From: Bog-473 sp963781955
GTDB lineage: Bacteria; Actinomycetota; Acidimicrobiia; Acidimicrobiales; RAAP-2
Assembly (NCBI GenBank): GCA_963781955.1
Contig: CAWAHU010000001.1
Coordinates: 310,001-374,000 of the forward strand
Direction of reading: 5' to 3'
Length of the DNA: 64,000 bases
Part shown: positions 16,809 to 24,312 of the stretch, piece by piece
Numbering within the stretch: the first letter of the stretch is position 1
How the letters are laid out: each line of letters opens with the position of its first letter
Translations under genes and position numbers: made by a program
Notes under the pieces: model-generated
What the model saw: only the letters and a program-made list of their open reading frames with translations
Told to the model about the DNA's origin: nothing
Database searches by the model: none

Positions 16809-16832
16809 ACGTCCCCGTACGCCGGGTGGGAG
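16809..16832 (+). repeat. dispersed G/C-rich repeat, copy 12
   Basis: GTCCCCGTACGCCGGGTGGG. It starts at the stop codon of the preceding hypothetical gene and lies between two convergent genes. Confidence 0.55.
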
Positions 16833-16854
16833 ACGCACTCCGAGCAGAGCGCCC

Positions 16855-17814
16855 TCAGAGACCTTGCGGCGCTCGGACCAGACGCATCATCTCGCTGGTG
16901 AACATGGGGATGTCTGGAGGCCAGCGCGACGTGACCAAGTTCCCATCGACGACCACCGGGGCGTCCTCCCACTTGCCACCGGCAGCGCGTACGTCTTCGG
17001 GAACGCCGTCTTGCCAATACGAGGTGAGTCGTCGTCCGCTCACGACGCCCGCGGCGGCCAAGAGCCACGGTCCATGACAGATGGCAGCCACCGGCTTGCC
17101 CGAGGTGAAGAAGGATCGAGCTATCTCCTGGGCTTCTGGGATATCACGGACCGTGGCCGGGGCTCCGTCGGGGAATCCGCCTGGCACGAGAAGTAGTCCG
17201 TAGTGGTCTGCATCGGCGTCGGTGATGAGTAGATCAGGCATGACCCGATACCCATGTTCCCCGCTGATCTCCTCCATGGTCGGGGCAGCGATGTCCACGG
17301 CACCACCTTCTTCGAGCAGACGGAAGTAGGGCACGATGAGTTCCAGATCCTCGAACTTGTCCGCGGTCAACACGAGTGTCCGAACTCCGAGAGTTCCTGT
17401 ACCTGCCTGAACATTGGCGAGTTGCATATTCCGAAGGCTAGATCTGGCAACCAACTCTTGGAAGGATGCGGTCGAGGGGGGAATCCCCTTGTCGGGACGT
17501 TCGACCAGATAGACGGACGCGGCGGCGAGCGTGGGGTGAGCTGCGGCGCATTCGACGCGGTACACGATGTAGAGGTTGTGCGCGACACCCAACTCCTCGC
17601 ACACCCGCTCAAAGCGGCGGAGAGTGTCCTGCTCTGCGACCTTGGGGACGTCAACATCGAGGATCTCCCGAATCGCATCCTCTGGAAGCTCGAGTCCGAG
17701 ATCGGCCTTCTCGCTGGCAACTTTCAAGGCGCGCTGGTGCTCGCTCATGAGGGCGTCGACGGCGTCGTCGCCCACCTCGATTAGCCAGTGCAATGTGATC
17801 GTGTACTCAAGCAT
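16855..17814 (-). CDS. DUF5677-like domain fused to a DJ-1/PfpI domain
   Basis: This 319-aa protein has two parts. Residues about 1-140 are helical, with MLEYTITLHWLIEVGDDAVD and LYIVYRVECAAAHPT, and resemble the DUF5677 type (tentative). Residues about 145-315 form a DJ-1/PfpI domain: VRTLVLTADKFEDLELIVP, LLVPGGFPDG and the nucleophile elbow AAICHGPWLLAAAG with Cys. PfpI-type proteins are glyoxalases, deglycase-like enzymes or proteases. This fusion is unusual, since the DJ-1 part normally starts a protein. A GTG nine bases upstream is an alternative start. Confidence 0.75.
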   Translation of the reverse strand: MLEYTITLHWLIEVGDDAVDALMSEHQRALKVASEKADLGLELPEDAIREILDVDVPKVAEQDTLRRFERVCEELGVAHNLYIVYRVECAAAHPTLAAASVYLVERPDKGIPPSTASFQELVARSSLRNMQLANVQAGTGTLGVRTLVLTADKFEDLELIVPYFRLLEEGGAVDIAAPTMEEISGEHGYRVMPDLLITDADADHYGLLLVPGGFPDGAPATVRDIPEAQEIARSFFTSGKPVAAICHGPWLLAAAGVVSGRRLTSYWQDGVPEDVRAAGGKWEDAPVVVDGNLVTSRWPPDIPMFTSEMMRLVRAPQGL

Positions 17815-18157
17815 CGAGCGCACGATGACGCGCCCAGCATTTCCTCGATCGCTTGGCGAAAGTCCTCATTTGTCAGTGTCACCGGCTCAAGGGTCCCACG
17901 TGGGAGAAGGGTTCCAGATGCGGCGAGGTGGCACCCCGTCCCGGCGAGCTCCTATCACTTGTCAACCCCTCGTCGGGGGCTCGGGAGTGAAAACAGCGGA
18001 CACGACATTGATCAGTCACTCGTGATGAGGACAAGCTCCTATTAGGTCACGCGTTTTCGAGAACGTCTGCCCGGGCTGAGGGTCGGCGAGTCGCTGGCGA
18101 GTCAGCTCCGAGGAGCGACAGTACGGGGAAGGAAAGCCAAACCCCCAGCCCGAGGAC
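17815..18157. other. non-coding right-end region of IS110 copy C
   Basis: It contains the right half of a reversed dispersed repeat (17927-17945), an IS110 right-end-like motif GCTCCTATCACTTGTCAA (17948-17965), and a second motif GCTCCTATTAGGTCAC (18035-18050). The second is identical to 866-881 in copy A. No coding frame is supported. Confidence 0.5.
17927..17945 (-). repeat. dispersed repeat, right half (reversed), split by IS110 copy C
   Basis: Read on the minus strand it is GCCGGGACGGGGTGCCACC, the family's right half. The left half (CTCAGGTGCCCCCGTAC) is at 19463-19479. Confidence 0.5.
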
Positions 18158-19462
18158 TTAGCCGCGAGGGAGGTAGCGATAGACCTCGCGGGCGACGTAG
18201 CGCTTCAAGATGCCGATGACCTCGGCCTTGGTCTTGCCCTCCTTGACCCGGCGCTCGAAGTAGAGCTGGGTCTCGGGGTCGTGTGCGATGCGGACCATGA
18301 CGATGCGCCACAACGCGCTGTTGGCCTGGCGGTCACCACCATCGTGGGCCTTGACCTTGCCGTTGGTCTTGCCGGAACCCTTGGGGACGGGTGCCACCCC
18401 GCACAGGTGGGCCCAGGCACCTTCCGAATGCAACCGGTCGGGGTTGTCGCCGGCCGCCATCACGAGTGCCGCTGCGGTGTCGGGTCCGACGCCGAAGACG
18501 TCGAGGAGCTCGGGCACTGTGGCCACGAGGAGGGCTTCGATCCGCTCGTCGAGTTCGGCCAGTTCACGGTCGAGTCCTTCGATGCGATGGGCCAGCGAGG
18601 ACAGCGAGGTCTTGGTGGCCGCGGTCACCGGGTCCGGAGATCGCGACGGACGCAGCCTGGCACCTTCGGCGACGAGGGCCGGGACGCTGAGGCCCTTCAT
18701 GCGGCAACGGAGCTGTTCTGGAGCGGTGTAGCCGAGGTGGCGCATCTGGATGAGGGCCTTGGTCCGTGCTTGGCGAGCTGAGCGCTTGGCGACGACGAGG
18801 ACCCGGATGGCCTCGACCGCACCGTCGCGTGACTTGGGGCTGCCCTTCGCTCGACCACTGAGGGCGGCCCGGGCCGCTTCGACGGCGTCGAGAGGATCGG
18901 ACTTGCCGCTGCGCCGGCGCTCCTCTCGGTTGGGCCGGTCCACTTCGATGACTTCGACACCCGCCCGGCGCAGGAAGCGGGTCAGCCCCGAGCCATAGGA
19001 ACCCGTGCCCTCGATGCCGATCTTGGTCACGTCGCCGAACGTCTCGAGCCAGGCCAGCAGCGCCTTGTAGCCGGCCGAGTTGGTCTCGAAGCGCTCCGTG
19101 CCGAGCAAGCCGCCCAGCGGGTCGAGCGCGGCTGCCACATGGACGTCGAGGTGGGTGTCGACACCACCAGTCACACCACGCGCAGCTTCTACGATGGTCA
19201 TGGTCATCCCTTCTCTCAAGGTGTTGAGGGATGGCACGGCCGTTCCGGATCGGAGCGACGGGCGGTCCAGGTTGTTGCTGCAACCCGGACCAATCACCCC
19301 AACTTCGAGACGGGACGTGCCGTCTTTCAATGTGCGGCTGGAAGGTTCCGGTCGACGACGTCTTGCAACGTCACGGGACTCCAAGTCAGACCGAACCCGC
19401 CAGCACTCCCGAAGCTATTGAGGACCAGCAATCAAGCGGTGGACCCTCAGAGAAGTATCAAT
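17948..19462 (-). mobile_element. IS110-family insertion sequence, copy C
   Basis: An intact IS110 transposase lies between two halves of one reversed dispersed repeat. The right end carries GCTCCTATCACTTGTCAA, sharing GCTCCTAT and TTGTCAA with copy B. Unlike copy B, about 200 non-coding bases separate the stop codon from this end. The left limit is placed at the repeat half at 19463 and is approximate. Confidence 0.55.
18158..19207 (-). CDS. IS110-family transposase, copy C
   Basis: This 349-aa protein keeps the acidic residues in GGVDTHLDVH, IGIEGTGSYG and KSDPLDA. The C-terminal part contains GDNPDRLHSEGAWAHLCG, VAPVPKGSGKTNGKVK (the family Ser region) and GGDRQANSALWRIVMVRI. It is clearly related to copy B in the N-terminal half and more divergent behind it. 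The start at 19207 follows GAGAAGGG, and an ATG six bases downstream is possible. It looks intact. Confidence 0.92.
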   Translation of the reverse strand: MTMTIVEAARGVTGGVDTHLDVHVAAALDPLGGLLGTERFETNSAGYKALLAWLETFGDVTKIGIEGTGSYGSGLTRFLRRAGVEVIEVDRPNREERRRSGKSDPLDAVEAARAALSGRAKGSPKSRDGAVEAIRVLVVAKRSARQARTKALIQMRHLGYTAPEQLRCRMKGLSVPALVAEGARLRPSRSPDPVTAATKTSLSSLAHRIEGLDRELAELDERIEALLVATVPELLDVFGVGPDTAAALVMAAGDNPDRLHSEGAWAHLCGVAPVPKGSGKTNGKVKAHDGGDRQANSALWRIVMVRIAHDPETQLYFERRVKEGKTKAEVIGILKRYVAREVYRYLPRG

Positions 19463-19479
19463 GTACGGGGGCACCTGAG
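19463..19479 (-). repeat. dispersed repeat, left half (reversed), split by IS110 copy C
   Basis: On the minus strand it reads CTCAGGTGCCCCCGTAC, the family's left half. Together with 17927-17945 it rebuilds one repeat. Confidence 0.5.
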
Positions 19480-19530
19480 ACCGGGGACACAACAAGGGGC
19501 GAGCATCCGGTGTCCGGGAACCTGATGTCC

Positions 19531-19965
19531 TTACGTGACCAGCAAATACACGCTCTTTCCGACAAGCCAGAGCCCGAGCACCAACGACACGATGATGATC
19601 ACCTGGTCGGTGCGGGTGTCGAGCCAGTTTCGGAGACGGGCAAGGAGCGCTTGACCTTGCTCGGGTCGGAACCCGACATAGAACTCCATCACGATGTAGG
19701 CACCTGTCGCGATGAGACAGAAGCCGACGATCGCCACATAGTCGGCCCGGACACAAGACTGCGACGGTGCCTCGGGAATCTCGGGCACCGAATCGTCGGG
19801 GGGCCCGAACTTCCAGATCTGGTCCCACAAGGTGCCGTAGGCGGCGATGTCGTGGGGATTGACGAACGAGGCGACGGCCAACCAGGGCCCGTCGTTGCGG
19901 GCCGCAGAGAGTTCCCCGAACAGCTCGACCACCTGCAGCGCCCCACTCCCGGCGAAGTGGAACAC
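19531..19965 (-). pseudogene. chimeric remnant: sulfatase fragment joined to a membrane-protein tail
   Basis: This open 144-codon frame appears to join two unrelated pieces. The first part contains DGPWLAVASFVNPHDIAAYG and FGPPDDSVPEIPEAPSQS, which look like the middle of a type I sulfatase; its active-site Cys region and its end are missing. The second part (from about CVRADYVAIVG) has two hydrophobic segments and ends IIIVSLVLGLWLVGKSVYLL, typical of the tail of GAP/Sap-like membrane proteins. Neither part is complete. A deletion joining two neighbouring genes is the simplest explanation. Confidence 0.55.
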
Positions 19966-20098
19966 CCTGGGGCGCCCGGTACAGGATGGGACGTACGGCC
20001 CTCATCAACTCTGGGGGCATCGGTCACGGTGAACTAGCAGAGGGCTCGGAGATGCACGAACCGAGCACTCCGTCCGGTCCAGAGCAGGTACTCACGAC

Positions 20099-20734
20099 AT
20101 GGTCGAACCGGAAGTGGAGAAGCATCAGCGAAGGGGTCCACGGCGTCCCCAAGGGGCACCAGCGGGTCCAGCGGAGGTTCGCCGGGCGGTGCTTGATGCG
20201 GCTGCGTCGCTGTTCGCGGAGCGAGGTATCGACCGTGTGTCGCTGCGAGAGATCGCCGCGGCTGCGGACGTCAATGCGGCCTTGATCCGCCGTTACATCG
20301 GGAACCGGGATGAGCTGGTCCGCGCGGTGTTCGACGACCTCTCGAGGCAACTCGCCGAAACCTTCCTGGCTTCCCCATTGTCGGGGTCGGGGTTCGGGCT
20401 CGACACCGTGGGGGGCAAGTGGGCGCGGCTGGTCGCCGCACTGGTCGTCACCGGTCGTCCCCTCGAACTCGGGAGCTCGTTCAACCCGGTAGAGGCACTC
20501 GCGGACACGATCGTGGAGAGCTACGGACTGGACGCCAGGGCGGCGCGCCTGCGGGCGGCACAGATCGTCGCTGCGGGGGTGGGTTGGCGAATCCTCGAGG
20601 AGTACCTGGTCAGGGCGGCGAGCATCGAGGACGTGCCGCTTGATGAGCTGCGGGACGAGTTGATCCGCTCGCACCGCCGCCAGGGTGCCGCCCCGTTTCC
20701 CTCGCCGCCGGACCCAACACCTCGCTCCCGCTGA
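20099..20734 (+). CDS. TetR-family transcriptional regulator
   Basis: This 211-aa protein has an N-terminal TetR DNA-binding domain at about residues 28-72: VRRAVLDAAASLFAERGIDR, then VSLREIAAAADVNAALIRRY, then IGNRDELV. A helical ligand-binding domain with no specific signature follows. It lies 110 bases upstream of the DszB-like gene on the same strand, so it probably controls that gene and the rhodanese (inference). The ligand is unknown. Confidence 0.88.
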   Translation: MVEPEVEKHQRRGPRRPQGAPAGPAEVRRAVLDAAASLFAERGIDRVSLREIAAAADVNAALIRRYIGNRDELVRAVFDDLSRQLAETFLASPLSGSGFGLDTVGGKWARLVAALVVTGRPLELGSSFNPVEALADTIVESYGLDARAARLRAAQIVAAGVGWRILEEYLVRAASIEDVPLDELRDELIRSHRRQGAAPFPSPPDPTPRSR

Positions 20735-20844
20735 CGCGGACTCGGGACTTTTGTCCCTGGTTCTTCGCGCCACCTCCGCTGACAATGTCGTCAGACGACT
20801 ACAAAACCAGCCTCGACTGAGGCGGTGGGTAGATCGGAGGAACG

Positions 20845-22008
20845 ATGGCTGACCAAGAGACACAGCTGAGCACCGTCCCGTTGTGCTGGGACGAGGTCTA
20901 CTTCACGAACTGCCCGATGGTGTCGGCGAACAACATCGACCAGGAGCTCGGGTGGTGCAAGACGGACTTCAAGAAGATCGGTGTCGACTACTCCTACTTT
21001 CGTAGCCGTCGGGAGAATGACTTCTACCCGCACTACATCCACAACCTGGACAACCTGATCCGCTTCGGTGGCCTCTATCCGCCGATCCATGTGAACGCCG
21101 ACATCCGCCGGACCCGCCTGCTGGGCGCGACGTGGGTGTACGAAGGCGGCGCGATGTTGGTGCGGGCGGGCGACCCGATCTGCCGGATGCAGGACCTAAA
21201 GGGGAAGAGGGTCGGCCTGTCCAAGAGCCTCAACACCATCAAGAACGACTGGTGGCGTATCACCGAACACATGGGCATCGAGAGCATGCTCCGGGTGAAC
21301 GGGATGACCATGGATGACGTGAATCTCGTGGAGTTCCCTTACCCCGACGACTGGTACTCCGACCCGAAGATGTTGGAACCAATGATCAACCCGACCGATC
21401 TTTGGGCCAAACGCGATCACAAGCACGACCTGGCCTTCCGCCCGCTCGAGACGGCATTGCTCACCGGCAAGGTGGACGCCGTCTACACGCTGAGCAAGGT
21501 GTTCCAGCATCTCCAGGAGGACACCGGCGAGATCAAGACGATCGAGGACCTGGCCCACTACCCGGACTGGACCCTCCAGGTGGCCAACACCCCGGCGGTC
21601 ATCACCTGCACCGACGTGATGGCCGACGAGCACCCCGAACTCGTCGTCACCTACATGAAGAGCATGATCAAAGTCGGTCGCTGGGCCAACGAGTTCAAGC
21701 GAGCTGCCGCGGTGATCTTGGACCGCCAGACCTTCTACCGCGACGCCGAGGACACCTACCAGGGCATCAAGCATGTCGACATGGTCCCGAACCTCTCACC
21801 CCAGAATCTGGCCTGTGTCGAGATCGGCAAGGACTTCATGGTGAGCCACGGCTACATCCAAAACGACTTCGACGTGCATGCCTGGGCTGCGCCGGAGTTC
21901 CTCGAAGAAGCCGCCAAGCAGCTCCTCGAAGAACAGTGGCAGAAAGTCACCACGGCCAAGCTCCCCGACGCGTCCGATCTCGAGATCAGCCACGCCCGCC
22001 TTGGCTAG
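20845..22008 (+). CDS. DszB-like sulfinate desulfinase (NMT1/THI5-like fold)
   Basis: This 387-aa protein resembles DszB, the 2'-hydroxybiphenyl-2-sulfinate desulfinase. The catalytic set of DszB (Cys27, His60, Arg70) has counterparts here: Cys23 in FTNCPMVSAN, His66 in HYIHNLDN and Arg73 in RFGGLYPP. RTRLLGATWVYEGGAMLVRA, GKRVGLS and the late WAAPEFLEE also match. There is no signal peptide or lipobox, which argues against an ABC binding protein. It would release sulfite from a sulfinate; the substrate is unknown. The ATG follows GGAGG. A rhodanese gene follows. Confidence 0.75.
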   Translation: MADQETQLSTVPLCWDEVYFTNCPMVSANNIDQELGWCKTDFKKIGVDYSYFRSRRENDFYPHYIHNLDNLIRFGGLYPPIHVNADIRRTRLLGATWVYEGGAMLVRAGDPICRMQDLKGKRVGLSKSLNTIKNDWWRITEHMGIESMLRVNGMTMDDVNLVEFPYPDDWYSDPKMLEPMINPTDLWAKRDHKHDLAFRPLETALLTGKVDAVYTLSKVFQHLQEDTGEIKTIEDLAHYPDWTLQVANTPAVITCTDVMADEHPELVVTYMKSMIKVGRWANEFKRAAAVILDRQTFYRDAEDTYQGIKHVDMVPNLSPQNLACVEIGKDFMVSHGYIQNDFDVHAWAAPEFLEEAAKQLLEEQWQKVTTAKLPDASDLEISHARLG

Positions 22009-22068
22009 CACGTCAGCCCGGTCTTGCATCGGCCCAACCATGAGGTCCGACCGAAGGGAGTACTTGCC

Positions 22069-22464
22069 GTGACCACAACCGTGATGGAGATGATCGCCAA
22101 CGCCCGAGCCCGGGTGGGTTCTGTGACCCCTGAGGCCGCCGCCGAGGAGGTGTCTTCGGGCAGAGCGGTGGTGGTCGACGTCCGTGAGCCCGAGGAGTGG
22201 CAGCACGGCCACATCGGCGGAGCAGTGCCTGCCCCCCGCGGTCTGCTCGAGTTCTTCGCCGACCCCAGTAGCCCCCGCCACAACGAGGCACTGGACCCGA
22301 CGCGGCGCACGATCGTCGTGTGCGCATCTGGCGCCCGGGCCTCGCTCGCCGCGGCCACTTTGCACGACATGGGCTACCAGGATGTGGCCGTCCTCGAGGG
22401 CGGCCTCAAGGGCTGGACCGACGCGGGCCTACCGACCATCGAACACGAGTACGCAGGCCTCTGA
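22069..22464 (+). CDS. rhodanese-like sulfurtransferase
   Basis: This 131-aa single-domain rhodanese has VVVDVREPEEWQHGHIGGAV, the active-site loop VVCASGARAS with Cys85, and a closing VAVLEGGLKGWTDAGLP. The GTG at 22069 is chosen because AAGGGAG lies about nine bases upstream. It starts 60 bases after the DszB-like gene on the same strand, so the two are probably co-transcribed. It would carry sulfane sulfur on Cys85, consistent with a role in handling sulfur released by its neighbour (inference). Confidence 0.88.
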   Translation: MTTTVMEMIANARARVGSVTPEAAAEEVSSGRAVVVDVREPEEWQHGHIGGAVPAPRGLLEFFADPSSPRHNEALDPTRRTIVVCASGARASLAAATLHDMGYQDVAVLEGGLKGWTDAGLPTIEHEYAGL

Positions 22465-22891
22465 GCCCAACGAGGCGGTCGCCCACAAGTTGGACACGCA
22501 GATCTGCCGGAGCGCCTGCGACTATCCCCATGGTGCAGTACGGGGCGACCCTCGCAAGGCCCACCGTCCGCGTTCCGCTCGCCGGCCCACCAGCCCGCAC
22601 GGACCCCGCACCGCCCCGGGACCACGCACCCACCCCGCCCCGCCTTCAGCGCTGCCGCTCGCCGGGACCACCCTTACTCCCTAGCGCTTGCGACATCACA
22701 GTGCGCCCCCGGCAGGACTCGAACCTGCGCCACCGGCTCCGGAGGCCGGTGCTCTATCCGCTGAGCTACGGGGGCGGGTGCCCCGGGCCGTCCGAAGACG
22801 TCCGGGCAGGGATCCGATCGTAGCCGTGGCGCACCGGCGCAGCTCCCCACCGCCGGGGCCGGTCCGGAGGCTGCCGTATCCTGCATCTCCA
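22465..22891. other. intergenic region with one tRNA
   Basis: It holds the tRNA-Arg gene at 22704-22775 and otherwise no supported gene. It marks the change from accessory to conserved chromosome. Confidence 0.5.
22704..22775 (-). tRNA. tRNA-Arg (anticodon CCG)
   Basis: The minus strand reads GCCCCCG at the 5' acceptor and pairs with CGGGGGC at the 3' end. The D-arm has AGCTCAGCGGATAGAGC. The anticodon stem CCGGC/GCCGG holds the loop CTCCGGA, giving anticodon CCG for codon CGG. The T-arm GCAGG TTCGAGT CCTGC is standard, and no CCA is encoded. The complete cloverleaf can be drawn by eye. Confidence 0.93.
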
Positions 22892-24295
22892 ATGCCGGAC
22901 CCGACCGACCATGACCCGACCGACCATGACCCGACCGGCCACGACGCGACCGGCCACGACCCGACCGGCCACGACCCAGCCAGTCACGGCCTGGTCGACC
23001 ACGATGTGGCCACGGCACCGATCGAGCGGCAGCTGCTCCCGTGCACGGCCGAGGCGGACGAGGCCGGGCAGCTGCGCGTCGGCGGCGTCGACCTGCTCGA
23101 CCTGGCCCGTGAGTTCGGCACGGCGCTGTTCGTGTACGACGAGGAGCACCTGCGCCAGGTGTGCCGTGAGGCGGTCGCGGCTTGGGGGGACGGCGTGGCC
23201 TACGCCACCAAGGCCTTCCTGTGCCGGGCCATGGCGCGCCTGGCGCACGAGGAGGGGCTGCACCTCGACGTGGCCTCGGGCGGCGAGATGCACGTGGCGC
23301 TCTCCGCCGGCGTCCCGGCCGCGCGACTGGTCCTGCACGGCAACAACAAGTCGAGCGAGGAGCTGGCGACGGCCCTCGAGGTGGGGGTCGGTCGGATCGT
23401 CGTCGACTCCTTCGACGAGATCGCGCGTCTCGGGGGACTGCTCGAGTCGTCACCCCCGTCCCCGACCCGGCCCAAGGTCCTCGTCCGCGTCACACCGGGC
23501 GTGGAGGCGCACACCCACGAGTTCGTGCGCACCGGACAGGAGGACTCGAAATTCGGCTTCTCGGTGTCGTCGTCGGCGGCGGCTGAAGCCGTGGCCGCCC
23601 TGGAGTTGCTGCCAGGCGTCGAGCTGGTGGGCGTGCACGCGCACATCGGCAGCCAGGTGTTCGAGGCATCGTCCTTCGAGCAGGCGGCCGAGGTGCTCGG
23701 CGCGTTCTTCGCTCCTCTGGGGCTGCCCGAGCTGGTGGTGGGCGGCGGCCTCGGCGTGCCCTACGTCAACGGGGAGTCGGCACCGGGGCAGGCCGAGTGG
23801 GCGGCCTCCACCCGGGCGGCCTGCGCCGCGGTGGGCGTGGACCCGGCGACACGCATCACGGCCGAGCCGGGGCGCTCCATCGTGGCCACGGCGGGCATCA
23901 CGTTGTACACGGTCGGGACGGTGAAGCACCTCCCCGGCATTCGCACCTACGTGAGCGTCGACGGCGGTATGAGCGACAACCCACGCCCCGTGCTGTACGG
24001 AAGCGGGTACGAGGCCTTCTTGCCACGCGCTGTGACCGCGCCCCGCCCGAGGCCGGTGCGCGTCGTCGGAAAGCACTGCGAGAGCGGCGACCTCGTCGTC
24101 CCCGACGCCTTCGTGCCCGCTGACCTCGAGGTGGGCGACGTCCTGGCGACGCCGGTCACGGGTGCCTACGGCTACTCGATGGCCTCGAATTACAACAAGG
24201 TCCCGCGACCGGCCGTCGTCTTTGTCGGCGGGGGCGAGGCGCGGGTGGTGGTGCGCCGCGAGACCTTCTCCGACTTGGTCCGGCTCGACGCCTGA
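22892..24295 (+). CDS. lysA: diaminopimelate decarboxylase
   Basis: This 467-aa PLP-dependent fold-type III enzyme makes L-lysine from meso-diaminopimelate. AYATKAFLCRAM carries the PLP Lys, HAHIGSQ and GGGLGVPY are barrel motifs, EPGRSIVA contacts PLP, and GKHCESGD carries the Cys from the partner subunit. The first 38 residues are an odd His/Asp-rich repeat (DPTGHD type) encoded by a 15-bp tandem array. The GTG at 23006, just after the array, may be the true start. lysA-hom-thrC is a common actinobacterial order. Confidence 0.93.
   Translation: MPDPTDHDPTDHDPTGHDATGHDPTGHDPASHGLVDHDVATAPIERQLLPCTAEADEAGQLRVGGVDLLDLAREFGTALFVYDEEHLRQVCREAVAAWGDGVAYATKAFLCRAMARLAHEEGLHLDVASGGEMHVALSAGVPAARLVLHGNNKSSEELATALEVGVGRIVVDSFDEIARLGGLLESSPPSPTRPKVLVRVTPGVEAHTHEFVRTGQEDSKFGFSVSSSAAAEAVAALELLPGVELVGVHAHIGSQVFEASSFEQAAEVLGAFFAPLGLPELVVGGGLGVPYVNGESAPGQAEWAASTRAACAAVGVDPATRITAEPGRSIVATAGITLYTVGTVKHLPGIRTYVSVDGGMSDNPRPVLYGSGYEAFLPRAVTAPRPRPVRVVGKHCESGDLVVPDAFVPADLEVGDVLATPVTGAYGYSMASNYNKVPRPAVVFVGGGEARVVVRRETFSDLVRLDA
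22901..22975 (+). repeat. 15-bp tandem repeat at the 5' end of lysA
   Basis: Five units of CCGACCGRCCAYGAC type, followed by a degenerate sixth. They encode PTDHD/PTGHD repeats if translated. Confidence 0.85.
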
Positions 24296-24312
24296 GCACG
24301 TCGACGAAGGTA

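Noticed and set aside
1063..16832. Integron with attC sites
   Set aside because: The repeats separate single genes and can fold with a bulge, but genes lie in both orientations, the core GTTRRRY/RYYYAAC boxes are not seen and no IntI is present. REP-like is the safer description.
20845..22008. Periplasmic ABC substrate-binding protein
   Set aside because: There is no signal peptide, lipobox or neighbouring permease/ATPase, and the DszB catalytic residues are conserved. Kept only as an alternative fold description.
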